Positions 35,752-47,250 of a stretch of DNA of 64,000 bases are shown here, piece after piece. Within the stretch, counting starts at the first letter, position 1. Every line of letters begins with the position of its first letter. A program made the position numbers and the translations under genes. The notes beneath the pieces are model-generated. The model worked only from the letters and a program-made list of their open reading frames with translations, had not been told where the DNA came from and made no database searches. This stretch comes from Psoroptes ovis (lineage: Eukaryota > Arthropoda > Arachnida > Sarcoptiformes > Psoroptidae): contig PQWQ01000010.1 of the NCBI GenBank assembly GCA_002943765.1, positions 1,552,501-1,616,500 on the forward strand, given 5' to 3'.

Positions 35752-37074
35752 TTAAACGGTTTGAGCACCGATTTTTTCAATAAGATCGGCAATCACTTCT
35801 TTATCATTCGATCGTTTCAAACGTTCAGATATTTTTGTTAATCGCCTGTCCATTGATCCATCAGCCAAGATTTGATTAATTTTTCCATGTATTTCTGATT
35901 CAGTTGAACTATGTAAGCAAGCTTGTAAACCATAACCAAGTTCTTCGATTCGTTGTGCATTATCGAATTGATCACCAAAACAAGGTAATACAAGCATTTT
36001 TCGACCAAAATACAATGATTCAGTTACTGTATTATTGCCACCATGTGTTATGACCATATCGATCATGGGTAATATTTCTAATTGTGGTAAAAATGATTCA
36101 CCAAACATATTTTCTGGCAGTTTTCGATCAATTGGTCCTTTTGAAACAATGTAACGATGTTCAGTCTTGGCTAAAATGTTTAACATTCGTTCCATAACAC
36201 CATCGATGACACAGCCTAATGTTCCTAGTGAAAAATAAATAAGTTTACCTGATTTATTCTTAAGACTGTCGGGTAATGTAAACGTTTTGCTAATTGTTAG
36301 TTTCAATCTAACCAAATGATCGACACCAAATATTTTTTCATCATTCATGTTCAATAAACAATCAAAACGTAATTCTTTTGGCCATAAATATACATTTAAA
36401 TATGGTGACAATGGATGTAAACGATTTGGAAATTTTTCCAAACCATTTTGATATGAATATTCATTGACTTCATCGATTAATGGTTGCATTGATTGCTGTT
36501 GTATTTGTCGATATTTAATCCAATCATCAGGTTTATTATATGATAAACCAGAATAATATGGTGGAAAATTATCATTATCCATGAATAATATATGCGGTGC
36601 AGCTGAACATAACATAATCCATGGTATATTTGAATTAATGATTGATGGTACACAAATATAACGATCATTGATAATTAAATCAGGTTTCAATTCATCAATC
36701 AATTGTTTGTATGCATTATTAATCAAACGACAATCTTCAAACATTTCACCAAAAGCGATGGGTAAACATTTTGGTAACATTTCAAATGGAGTTAATTTGA
36801 ACATATTCGAATATTTCATGATGAAACCTTGCCAAAAATCTAGCTGATCATTTTCAGGATCTTTACGCCTTTCGAACGACAATACACGTTCTTCATAGCC
36901 ATATTGACCATAGTAACCTTTATAATCTTCATTAATTGCGAAAACGATTCGATGTTTACGTGAAATTAGTTCCTCGACAAAACCTAGACAAGCATTCATG
37001 TGGCCAAAACCATCTAATGGCGTGACTAGAATGCAAAATTTTTTCTTTTCATTTTGTTTATTTTCAGTTGTCAT
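35752..37074 (-). CDS. UDP-glycosyltransferase (GT1), soluble bacterial-type
   Basis: Transfers a sugar from a UDP-sugar to small lipophilic acceptors, usually for detoxification. One exon, 440 residues. The N-terminal half begins FCILVTPLDGFGHMNACLGF, the acceptor-domain start with its conserved His. The C-terminal donor domain contains KLIYFSLGTLG, then THGGNNTVTESLYFGRKMLV and GDQFDNAQRIEELGYG. There is no signal peptide and no C-terminal transmembrane anchor, unlike animal ER UGTs (about 520 residues). Soluble UGTs of this build in spider mites are considered bacterial in origin. That this copy shares that history is inference. Codon use is as AT-rich as the neighbours, so any transfer is old. 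AATAAA is about 40 bp past the stop. Confidence 0.92.
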   Translation of the reverse strand: MTTENKQNEKKKFCILVTPLDGFGHMNACLGFVEELISRKHRIVFAINEDYKGYYGQYGYEERVLSFERRKDPENDQLDFWQGFIMKYSNMFKLTPFEMLPKCLPIAFGEMFEDCRLINNAYKQLIDELKPDLIINDRYICVPSIINSNIPWIMLCSAAPHILFMDNDNFPPYYSGLSYNKPDDWIKYRQIQQQSMQPLIDEVNEYSYQNGLEKFPNRLHPLSPYLNVYLWPKELRFDCLLNMNDEKIFGVDHLVRLKLTISKTFTLPDSLKNKSGKLIYFSLGTLGCVIDGVMERMLNILAKTEHRYIVSKGPIDRKLPENMFGESFLPQLEILPMIDMVITHGGNNTVTESLYFGRKMLVLPCFGDQFDNAQRIEELGYGLQACLHSSTESEIHGKINQILADGSMDRRLTKISERLKRSNDKEVIADLIEKIGAQTV

Positions 37075-37835
37075 TTTTTAAACAAATAATGATCAATTGA
37101 ATGTTTTGAATGACTTTAAATCAAAGAAAAAATAATCAACATTCATATGGCATTTTATATGGCAATAAAAAGTTATCAAACAACTTTGGTTGTGGTTTCA
37201 AAGCAAATGAAAACGATTAAATCAAAACGATGTACATTTTTTGATTCACCAAATATGGCCAAATGTATTGAATAACACATTGTTTATGTAATTATATTTA
37301 CGATTAAATACGATAATCACACATTCAACAACGAAAAACAAAAATTAAAGTCATCAAAGGCAAGATCAATGGTTTTGAATCATTGGCATCAATCAAATCA
37401 AGTCAAACAAATATGCGTGAAATACGTGTTTTAAAAAAATAATCAAAAATCGATTCAATTTTCAATAAATCAATCGATTGATTGATTGAATTTTATTCAT
37501 TTTTTTTTTTTTTTTTTTTTTTGAAAAATATATAAATATTATCATCAATTTACATGTACACAATGATTGAAATTTGTGCGTGTAATTCGTGTAATTAATT
37601 CATTCATTCATTCATTTTTAATTAATTGTGTAATTAATATTAAAAATATAAAAGTAATAATCAACTAGATGTTTGATTTTTAGACACCCTAAGACTATCA
37701 TTTAATGATAATAAGAGTAATAATAAGAATAATAATAATAATGGTGAATATACTTCTTCGATTCAATTGATTAATAATGATCATTGACTAATTATTGATT
37801 ATCTATTTTATCGCCGCATTGATTTCGTGTATCAA
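37075..37835. other. Intergenic, includes a poly-T tract
   Basis: Between two genes on the same strand. It holds a poly-T run of about 23 at 37500-37522, ATTC repeats near 37600 and an AAT run near 37730. No gene seen. The upstream part should contain the UGT promoter. Confidence 0.5.
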
Positions 37836-39483
37836 TCATGTTATGATTGTAGCATTATTATTATCAATATTTATAGGATTATGTAATCGATATTCTGCCA
37901 TCAAATTAATACCATTCAAATGTACAAATGCAGCCAATACAACTAATACATGAAATATTTGATGTGATTGAAACATATAATCACATTTACCTGGAAATAA
38001 TCTTTCTGGTATACGATTAGCATATAATAATGAACCGATAACATATAATGCTCCTTGTAATATGAATAGATAATATGCTGTCAATAGTTCTGAATCAAGA
38101 ATCAAATACCAATGTACACCTGGTATTACATTTGAAAGGCCAAAACAAAGAAATACCAAAGCTCGAAAACCACGATATTGTGGTTCACCGAATTTATCCC
38201 ATAATGATACAGCTATCGATAATATACACAAAACGATGCCAAATGATATATAAATTTTAAACATTTTTAGATCTTCATAGAAACCATAATATAATGCTGG
38301 TGTCATCGAACCAATAATTTGTATTGATATGCCACAATAATCAAGTTTCGAAAATATTTTTATCACTTTTGGCGATGCATAACAGCTAAATGTATGAAAC
38401 ATACAGGAAAAAAATAAACAAAGAATAATACCGCAAAAATAAATGGTCAACATTAGACGATCTACCGGTCCTTTATGTGCGTTAATTGTAACAAATTCAT
38501 AAATAAAAAGTCCAACAAACAATAATGCACCGATGCCATGTGTCCATATGTTTCCTGTTTCAGTATGTAAACGAAATATTGATTTAATACATTCCCAAAA
38601 TGTTGGCAATGGTGGCCGATGACCAGTATGTAAATATTCATTATCTTGCATCCATTTTGGTAACATATTAAAATGACAAACTTTCCATACGGCACCGGTA
38701 GCATGCGTAACTGTTTCCACTGTTTTACCAGCTAATTCACGTGCTTGTTCCCATTCGGATCGTAAATAATCATAACCATATTCAAATTGTTGCCGTAATG
38801 ATAAACTACGACGATGTCCTTTCACCGATGATGTCTGATTAGATATCGATGATGATAATGGCGGCTGATGATGATGATGATGATTATTATTATGCATCAT
38901 TGATGATTTAAGAAAACAAGAAGAAGAACAGGAAAATTTCAATGGATAAAATAATATACGTAATGATTGATCATTATGCAACATATCGATTATAGTCGAT
39001 TCGTCGCTACATTTTTTATTATTATCGTTGTTAGTGTTTGACTGTTGGGTTGATTAATCAAATATCAAATCAATCAATCAATCATTCATCAGTCATTATT
39101 TGTTAATTTAGTTAAAACAAACATAGAAAAAAAATTCTAATATTTACCTCTTTTTTAAGATGATTATCATTGATATTAGAACTAGAATTTAATGGACATT
39201 GTTCACAATAATTTCGTTCATCAACTTCATTATTATAATGATGTTTACATTGATATGATTCAATCGATGATTCTTGATTATTATTATTATTCATATTTTT
39301 TCTTTGCGTCAATGAACAATCATTTAAATCATCATCAACATTATTATTATTACTGTTGATACCAACACTTCGTTTACGTGTACTGCTAAACAATTCATCA
39401 TAATTGCACAGCGAAACACTACGATGATGATGATTTGATGATGATTGTTGTTTTATTGTCGTTGTTGGTGCGTATGTTTGCAT
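37836..39483 (-). CDS. AdipoR: Adiponectin receptor (PAQR family)
   Basis: Seven-helix membrane protein of the PAQR family; family members act as ceramidases and tune membrane fluidity and energy metabolism. Two coding exons, 39483-39148 and 39041-37836, join in phase 0 (KKE|SNTNN) to give 513 residues. The core is very close to animal AdipoR: SIFRLHTETGNIWTHGIGA, the first metal-site segment CMFHTFSCYASPKVIKIFSK, then LDYCGISIQIIGSMTPALYY, NRIPERLFPGKCDYMF and QSHQIFHVLVVLAAFVHL with the two late His ligands. The N-terminal ~185 residues are low-complexity (Asn/Ser/His, with a Cys-containing patch CEQCPLN), making it longer than human AdipoR1 (375). The start at 39483 is the first ATG with a protein-like continuation. 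Confidence 0.93.
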
Positions 39484-39863
39484 TTTTGTGATGATGATGA
39501 TGAAGATTATTTCGTATTTATCTTGAATAAATTTTCGGAGAAAAGAAAAAAAAATTTGGTTAATCAAATAAATACACACAGAGCAAAGTAAATGAATAAA
39601 TTTAAATGAAATCAAATGAAAGAAAAACGAAGAAATCAAAACAATTATATCAAATCTAATCAATTTCTAATAGACTTGATTAATATGTTCTTTTCAATTT
39701 TGATATTGTTTAGTTACATTTCTTTTTCATTCGTTTTGACAAAGTGTAATTTGTTCAATTAAAATTAAAGAAAATTAATTAATTTTGCTCAAATTGATCA
39801 TAATAAAAGCTTATTGTTATCTGCTTCATTTGGTTTATGATCATTTAGATCTGTCGTTTTCTT

Positions 39864-40097
39864 TTAGCTCAATATAATACATGATAATGCATTCATAGAC
39901 ATTGATAATGACTTATTTTTGTTTTGTTGTAATAATATTGCAATAATAATAATTACCATAAAGATCAAAGATATAAAAAAGATTATCAAAATGTCATCAA
40001 GGCCTTCAATTTTAACAATGCGGAATCCTTTTCTAGATTCGTATTTGGCCTTGATTCTCTTGAATTGAAATTCACCAAAAATCCAATCGAAAGACAC
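39864..40097 (-). CDS. Candidate exon with membrane-segment-like frame
   Basis: The minus-strand frame reads VSFDWIFGEFQFKRIKAKY, continues to a hydrophobic stretch (LIIFFISLIFMVIIIIAIL), and stops at 39864. It begins exactly after an acceptor (CTTGGTTAG). A donor GTAAGT lies 76 bp upstream after CGAGCTACAACG (exon edge 40174). The frame stays open into that upstream exon, but no ATG precedes it. It may therefore be a 5' UTR exon of the AdipoR gene, read by chance. No family recognised. Confidence 0.25.
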   Translation of the reverse strand: MSFDWIFGEFQFKRIKAKYESRKGFRIVKIEGLDDILIIFFISLIFMVIIIIAILLQQNKNKSLSMSMNALSCIILS

Positions 40098-40876
40098 CTA
40101 ACCAAGATGATTTCAAAAAGAAAATGATCAGTACTTCTTGAAGAATTAGTCAAAAAACAATACAAGACTTACCGTTGTAGCTCGAAATTTATGCGTATGG
40201 ATTGACAAATGATCACAAATGAAAGAATATGTTATATTTTGGATCGATAAATTCCGTTGAACAATTGAATTTTAGAACAAGTTCAAAGTAATTAAATGAG
40301 AAAAAAATATTGGAAAAAAATGTGTCAAAATTTGGGTTCGTCCAAAAATTGTTTATTCATGAAAATAAAGAATATGAAACGTATTGATTTTCATTAAATT
40401 TCGATTCAGACGAATGTCATGTGATGTCATTTATTTTTTTGTACTTGAAATATGAAAATTAATGATTGTCACCAGAATTTAGTTGCGTTTCTCATTTATT
40501 TTTCTTCATTTTTCACCAAAAAAATTTTTTTTGGTTAAATCCAATCAAAAATATAAACAAATAAAAATTGATCAAAAAACCAAAACAATACTAGTCTCAG
40601 CTGTTTTAGGCTATGCTTCTACCATAGAATTTTAGACGAAAAAATTGAAATGCACCCAAAGCAAATAGCATAAAGCTTTGCTACTACCTTTTATACGCTG
40701 TTTGTTGATTGACCTTTTTTTTCAAAATTTAAAATTTTTGAATTTTTTTCTCCAAAAATTTCAATTAAATGTCAAAATTGATCAAAAATCAATTAAAAAT
40801 TGATTGAATTAAATTAATTTTATTCAAGTTTCATTAAAATTTTACATTTTTTCAAATTGTTCATTAAAAATTACTG
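40098..40876. other. Intergenic/upstream non-coding sequence
   Basis: AT-rich. It holds the possible 5' exon edge described at 40174, then sequence without frames I can support. The end nearest 40876 is the 3' flank of the next gene, with TTTATT (AATAAA on the minus strand) at about 40819-40824. Confidence 0.45.
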
Positions 40877-41773
40877 TCAAAACATTGTAAAAAAATTAAT
40901 TAATTTATAAATTATGAAAAATGATGATAAAAATGGCAAAATAAAAATCAATGATAATGATTTGAAAGCTACAAATGATGACGATGATAACTGATTACAA
41001 ATCAATGAACCATCACTATATTCTGAACAATAATCAAATACTGTTTCTTTAATCGATGGTTCATTTGGTAAATTTTGATATAATTCAATCAAATTATTTG
41101 GACAATCATCAGGTATTCGATGTTGTTGATGATTGTTAATATCATTAAATAATTGTTGTCGAATATGATTAATGACACAATTACGTGCATGCCACATACC
41201 ACAACATGATGCATGCTTGATGTATTCATCATTACGATTTATTCTAAATTTATTAACATTATAATCATAATAATATTGATTATTATCTGAAAGATGATGG
41301 TTTCGATTATTATTATCACGATAATGATGATGATCATTTATAAATTTATTATGATTCAGACGATAATATTCATAACGTGCATTGATTTGTAAACGTAAAT
41401 AATTTTCATATTTTAATTGACAATCATATAGTATTGGTTGTAACCAATTGTGACAATATAAATGATTGGTAAGATCAACTTCACCAATATACAACAATGG
41501 TAATTTAGTTTCATCAATAATATTTTGTTGATTATCATTGTTATCATTGAGTTTATTATGATGATTATTATATCGATGACTAGATGAAGATGATGATGGT
41601 AAAAATAAAAATCTTCGTTCACGATTCGAAGAATCGGCGGTGGTATTGTGATTATCAATATTATTATTGGACATTGTTATTGTTGACATTGTTGATGCTA
41701 AATAACTCAACGATAATAAACATAATGATACAATGATGATCGAGGTTTGTCGAGGTTGAAGGTGATGATCCAT
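40877..41773 (-). CDS. Secreted or lipid-anchored Cys-containing protein, unknown
   Basis: One exon, about 298 residues. A hydrophobic signal peptide at about 11-28 is followed by a Ser/Asn-rich stretch and a dibasic RERR at about 51-54 that could be a processing site. The mature part starts near LLYIGEVDLTNHLYCHNWLQ. Eight cysteines lie at about 106, 117, 189, 190, 198, 223, 248 and 258, including the compact motif CCGMWHARNC. A spacer of Asn/His/Tyr repeats separates the first two from the rest. The last ~28 residues are hydrophobic (ALSLIFILPF-like), so the protein is a GPI-anchor candidate or has a single C-terminal helix. I do not recognise the family. Real coding status is supported by length, signal and Cys conservation pattern, plus an AATAAA about 55 bp downstream. 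Confidence 0.75.
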   Translation of the reverse strand: MDHHLQPRQTSIIIVSLCLLSLSYLASTMSTITMSNNNIDNHNTTADSSNRERRFLFLPSSSSSSHRYNNHHNKLNDNNDNQQNIIDETKLPLLYIGEVDLTNHLYCHNWLQPILYDCQLKYENYLRLQINARYEYYRLNHNKFINDHHHYRDNNNRNHHLSDNNQYYYDYNVNKFRINRNDEYIKHASCCGMWHARNCVINHIRQQLFNDINNHQQHRIPDDCPNNLIELYQNLPNEPSIKETVFDYCSEYSDGSLICNQLSSSSFVAFKSLSLIFILPFLSSFFIIYKLINFFTMF

Positions 41774-44700
41774 TTTGTTATTGTTGTTGTTGAATTCATT
41801 GGATAGGATATATTTATTTCTTTGTTAATTCGGCCGAATTAATATATCGGATGATGATTTCTATTTGAATCAAACGAAAATTCAAAAGGTTTGATTATTC
41901 ACCAAGAAATCAAATTCAAAAATCAATTCAAATTGAGTTGAGAGAAAAATAACAATAAATTTTCCTCGTCTATTTGCCAGTGTAAGCTGCTATCGATTGA
42001 TTGTTTATCGGCCGAAGTGAAAGTGAAAATACATCTGAAAAAGCAAAATTTCAATTAGATTCAATCAATCGATGCATTGAGTGAATGAATGAATGAATGG
42101 GGTAATTTCGAAGAAATCAAAGCTAAAAACAAGTGAACAAAAACAAATTCTTTCGTGATGAGAAGTGGAAATGGTCAAATGGTTTTTGGCCATAAATTTT
42201 CCAACGATTTTCAAAAAAAATTCATTTGTAATTACATAATGGTTTTGCAGAGCTAAAACAAAGAAAACCAAACCTTTCAAACAATATTTGAATAGTTTTA
42301 ATTGCGAAATGTTAAATTGAGGCTATACATTCACACACAAACACGCATATACAAAGACACAGACATAAAAAATCGACCAGGTAAGTTCTTGTTCAAGGTC
42401 AATACTGATATAAATTTTCGACAAATTTTTTTTCTATCAACTTTTGATGATAGGTTAGGTTAAATCATAATCATGATGGCAGACAGTGATAAATTTAAAC
42501 ACACAGACTGACATACACACTGACACATTTAAGATAATAAAAATGGTTTGGTCCAAAGGATGTTCGTTGAATGGTGATGATTTCAAATAAATTTGATTCG
42601 ATTTTTAAACGAAAGACACTGATTAAGACTTAAATTCACTAAATACTCTATGTCCGAAATTCATTTGAATATATTTTAAATAATCAGCCGTCACAATAAA
42701 CAAAAATGAATTGAAAACCTGATTCAAATGATCGGAAATGGCCAATTTACCTGCAAACAATCTGATTAAAGTGATCAAGCAAATATAGACATACACATAC
42801 ATGCACGTACACATTGATAAACAACAATAAACACATGGATAATGACAATGAAAAAAAAGATTAATCAAAATGTTTCGATTATAATTTGTTGAATTAAATG
42901 TTGAGAACTTAAACTTGGGAAATTTTTAAAAAATTGAAACTTAAATCAAAATAAATTTGAAACTGAATTCAAATCAAAAATAAACCTTTGAAACAATGGA
43001 AAAAAAGAGAAAGTTTATCTATCAAATCATTCATATTCAAAAGGCAATTTCAAAGACATTTCGATTAATAATAACCAATTATAAATATTGTAATAATAAT
43101 ATTGACATTACCTGGTGATTTTGTTTTTTTTTTTTTTAGTTTCAAGTTTTTTTTTGTCGGCTATTGACCACGACAATTATTCAACAAAGACAATATCGTT
43201 GTTGTCGCTGGTTGTAGTTGTTTGTACTGATTTTAGTAAAATATTATTGAAATATTCAAATTCAAAGATAATTTTCGTACAAAAGAAAAAACAAACAAAC
43301 AAACAAATACAATTACAATTCAAGGTAATACAATATTGTTTGATAATGATAATATTCATATCAATTTTCATGTATATTCAATGATTGTTGATTTATTGTC
43401 TTTTTGATTTTTAAATATTCAAATTTTGATTTATTATTCAATTGATTGATTGTCTGATTGTTTCTATTTGTATTTTTTTTTTTTTTTTTTTTGAACCAAA
43501 AATATGATTTCATAAAATTCATTTGTTCATTCGTAACTAATTCAAAATAAATGGCGAAATATTTGAATATTTTTTCTTTTAGATGAATATGACAATATCA
43601 TATCAAATCAATTCTGATTTTCTGAATTGGTCACACTTTCACAATGCTAAAGTTTTGTTCAATTTGTCGATGGTCAGATATGGTTATGTCGCAAGATCAG
43701 TTTGATTCATTTACTGATTTGCTGTTGAAGCAATTCGACGCAAAAATTAACTAGGAAAACATTAAAATATCTTTGATCATTTCTGAATTATTTTTGCGAG
43801 ATATTTAGGTGCAAACACAGTCAGCAAATAATTGTTCAAGAAAATTGAATACTCTATGGCTGAATTCAATTATTCATTCAGAATAAAATTCACAGAATTC
43901 ATTGAATCATCGACTTTGATGAAGTAAAATAAGAAAATTCTTGAAATCGTTGCCAAATTTCAACATTTCACATCGAGTTCATAGAAATTATCTTCTTCAA
44001 TTCCTCATAAAACGAAATATGACAATTTTCCACCGTGAAAAAACATCTGAATGCTTCGATGTTTGAATATTTTCGAGTATATTTTTCTTCAAATGTCTTC
44101 AAGATGCTTGCTTGATATTACCGCTGTCGCTGTTGGTGGTGGTGGTGATAATGGTTATGGCTCTGGCGGTGGTGCTGGCGAATCTTTGGCCCTCTTTCAA
44201 TTTTCAATCAAGGAATCTGTTTACATTTTATGATTCATTTATTTGAAATCGTTCATTTAAATAAATGTGTTTACATGTTTATTTTGGTTGTGTTGATCGA
44301 CTGATATTCACTGCAGTAATTGTCATTCAACTTTTACTTGATTGCTGTCGTTGTTTTGTTGTTGTTGATTACATCACACAGACACACATGCATATACATA
44401 AACATGCACAAATATTCAAAACAGTTAATGATTAACATATGTTTTATTCATATTTATTTGTCGTTGATAATTTTTATTATCGCGTTATGTCGTTGATGCT
44501 GCTATATTAATTTTAATGGTGATGTAGTGTGGTGTATCATATACAGTACCATTCAATTCAATGAAACTATTCGTTTTTTAGGCGATAACCTTGGTTTTTT
44601 TTCGATCTTTTATTTGGTTTTTGAAGCGATAATCGAAGGAATAGAAGCAATTTTGCCATATGTCACATATCTGGATTGTTTTGGGGTGAATGATGAAGAT

Positions 44701-45251
44701 GAAATGAAATATGGTCACATACCAATCTGATTGTATCCGATACGCAACTAGATGGCAATGATGATCATTATTATCATGATTATTGACGGAAATGCGTTTT
44801 GGTGAAAAGTTAAAACACAAACATAATTCCATGATCACGCATGAGAATGATTCGTCGTTGCCATCAAATGATTGAATACGATTCGTCGCCAGTATTAAAT
44901 GATTAATTAATCATATTTAATATTAATCAACGCTTTGAAATGAAAATGGAAACGAAAATGAAAACCAATTTAGTTTAATTGCACATTTCATTATATATTT
45001 TGTCCATTGTAAAATGGATGAATAATTTATGTTTGGCCAGACATGGTGACTAGATATGGTAACAGAATTTTTAAATGACAATTTTCGCAAATACTTGGAG
45101 ACAGAAATCGGGCAGAAAACGTTGGTTGGACACACAAAATCGTTTGATTGTTCATCATTTGAGTTTCAAGCAAACAAACATTGAATCAAAATCATATCAA
45201 ATCAACAATATACCATCAATATCAATATCGCATATCACATCTTACACCATC
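41774..45251. other. Gene-poor stretch, no gene identified
   Basis: No domain found. Contains a poly-T of about 20 near 43472-43491, poly-T at 43128-43138 and AT-rich frames of chance length. A Gly-rich frame at 44051-44233 (AVAVGGGGDNGYGSGGGAGE) stands out for its G+C but has no start context or splice support. The last 200 bp should be the promoter of the next gene. Confidence 0.5.
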
Positions 45252-46686
45252 ATGAATGGTCGAATCATATTAATAATATTTCTTAATCTTTATTTAATGA
45301 TTGATTATCATCAAAAATATTTCATTAATCGATTGTCGATGGTTGATTGCCGTTTACAGGTGAAATTTCCATGATTTTTCTGAATTTTTTTTTATTGAGA
45401 AATGATCACGAATATTTAGAATTATTAATTAAAAATTAAACACTTTTCATTTGTTTTCATTTTAAATATTCCATTTTGATTATATATTCCTGATTGAAAT
45501 CTTATTGAATTCATATTTCCAATTAATCAAATTTTATTTTTTTTCCAATCAATTTTTTTCTCACAGAATAAAGATAATTATAATGGAAAAAATAACAATA
45601 ATAATAACCATGATGATGATGATGATGATCAAAATATTCAACAACAACAACGAAAACATTCGACATGGTTGTTAAAAAATGGGAAAACACTGAAACAACA
45701 AACAATCAATAAACAACAATTTATGTTGAAAAATTATGGACAAATAGAGTTGGATCGTAATAGCAGCCGTAACAGCAATAAACAATGGCCACCAAGAGGA
45801 TCGATTGCCAGTTGTTCGATTGATTGTATTGAGTAAGAATTTGAATTGATTTTCGAGGTGAAAAACTAAATTTTACCAAAACAGAATCAATAAACAAAAT
45901 GGTAATTGTCGTACATATGGTTATCAAGATCGACAACCATATTTAACATCGAACAATGAAACAAATTTCATTTATTATACTCGTGATTATTTTGGACCAT
46001 CACAGAAACGAGGTAAATGGTGATCATTTGTAATCATTATCATTCAATGATTAGCCAATATAATTCGAATCAATTGAAATATTGATGATCATATTTTTTT
46101 TTCTTGATTCAATAGTTGATATTAGCGACAAATCCAAACAAACATCGGATCCGAAAGGGTTGAAATATGAATTCAAGAACAAATATTATATTATTGGTTT
46201 TAGTTTTATTGCACAATGTATGTTGCAAATGTCAAATTTGATGTTGAATCGATTTATTTAACAATTTTGTTTTCCGATTTCCAAAAAAAAAAAAAAAAAA
46301 TTTCAGATAAATCAATTGAACCCTTCGCGGTACATGTGTTGAATAATGATCAGAAACAGTTGGAGAAAAGCCCATTATCGTTTGATAATAATTGTTATCA
46401 ATACAATAATCAATCGATGATGAATCAAAAATCAATGTTTAATGGCAAAAAAATGAAAAATCGTAAATGGTTTCGTTGTCAGGCAAGTTTCAATTGATTT
46501 AATCGATAAAATCTTTCAAATCACAATTCGTATAAATCACATTAGCCATGTGGACTGTATGGAAATACGATGATATTCTCGGCAATACCAAGCAATTCAA
46601 CAACGAATTCAAATGTGACAGATTCTTCAGCCTCTTCAAATGATAATTGGAAATTCATGAAATCTTTACGTATTTATGGTTATTGA
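45252..46686 (+). CDS. Secreted Cys-containing protein, six exons, unknown
   Basis: Exons 45252-45359, 45567-45832, 45885-46012, 46116-46217, 46307-46482 and 46546-46686 give 306 residues. Every junction keeps frame. The signal peptide is MNGRIILIIFLNLYLMID. An Asn/Asp/Gln-rich second exon leads into the Cys-containing body: GSIASCSIDCIEINKQNGNC, then RTYGYQDRQP, TNFIYYTRDYFGPSQKR, GFSFIAQCYKSIEPFAVHVL and RKWFRCQPCGLYGNTMIFSA. It ends LRIYGY. The fifth intron uses a GC donor (CAG|GCAAGT), the accepted consensus for GC-AG introns. Without splicing it, the frame stops four codons later and loses the CQPCGLYG block. I do not recognise the family. The conserved-looking aromatic/Cys body suggests a folded extracellular domain. 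Confidence 0.7.
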
Positions 46687-47227
46687 AATTATGCGATTTC
46701 AATTCGATGCGAATCGATTTAAATGGAAATTTTCCCTATCAAATATTCACGATCAAATCAATACAGAATCAAATACGATTAAATTTGCAATTAATTTAGT
46801 TGAAAAAAAATATTAATAATTTAAATTATTTCACAGGAAAAATGATCATTCAAAAATGCACAACGAATACAGATCGTTACGAGATCGTTTGTAACGCCTT
46901 AATTTCACGATTTTCTTGTTTAGTTCTAAATTTAGTTTTTGAATATTTTCAATTTTGAAAAAAATAACGAAATTCTAATCAAATTCTTAGCATTAAACAT
47001 GAATATCATCGACATCATAATCATATGCGGAGCAGCAACAATGACGATAACACGACGAAATCATAAAAAAAATGATTTCTGAGAAATGACCATCATCGTT
47101 ATCAGCATCATCATCGAGATATGATGATGATGATATACATTCATATGCACACATGTGGATGGATAAGAATAATGAAATAAAAAACAAGTGTTTCATGTTT
47201 GAATTTATTTCAATTTTTGATTCTTTC

Positions 47228-47250
47228 AAAAAAAAAAAAAAAAAAAAAAA
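47228..47250. repeat. Poly-A tract
   Basis: A run of 23 A residues, with no adjoining element sequence recognised. Confidence 0.8.

Noticed and set aside
37500..37522. Long poly-T, also at 19980, 43472 and (as poly-A) 47228, as possible retrotransposon tails
   Set aside because: No target-site duplications, reverse transcriptase fragments or repeated flanks were seen; they look like plain homopolymer runs.
44051..44233. Gly-rich frame AVAVGGGGDNGYGSG
   Set aside because: Produced by a GGT/GGC repeat; no splice borders, and the rest of the frame is chance-like.
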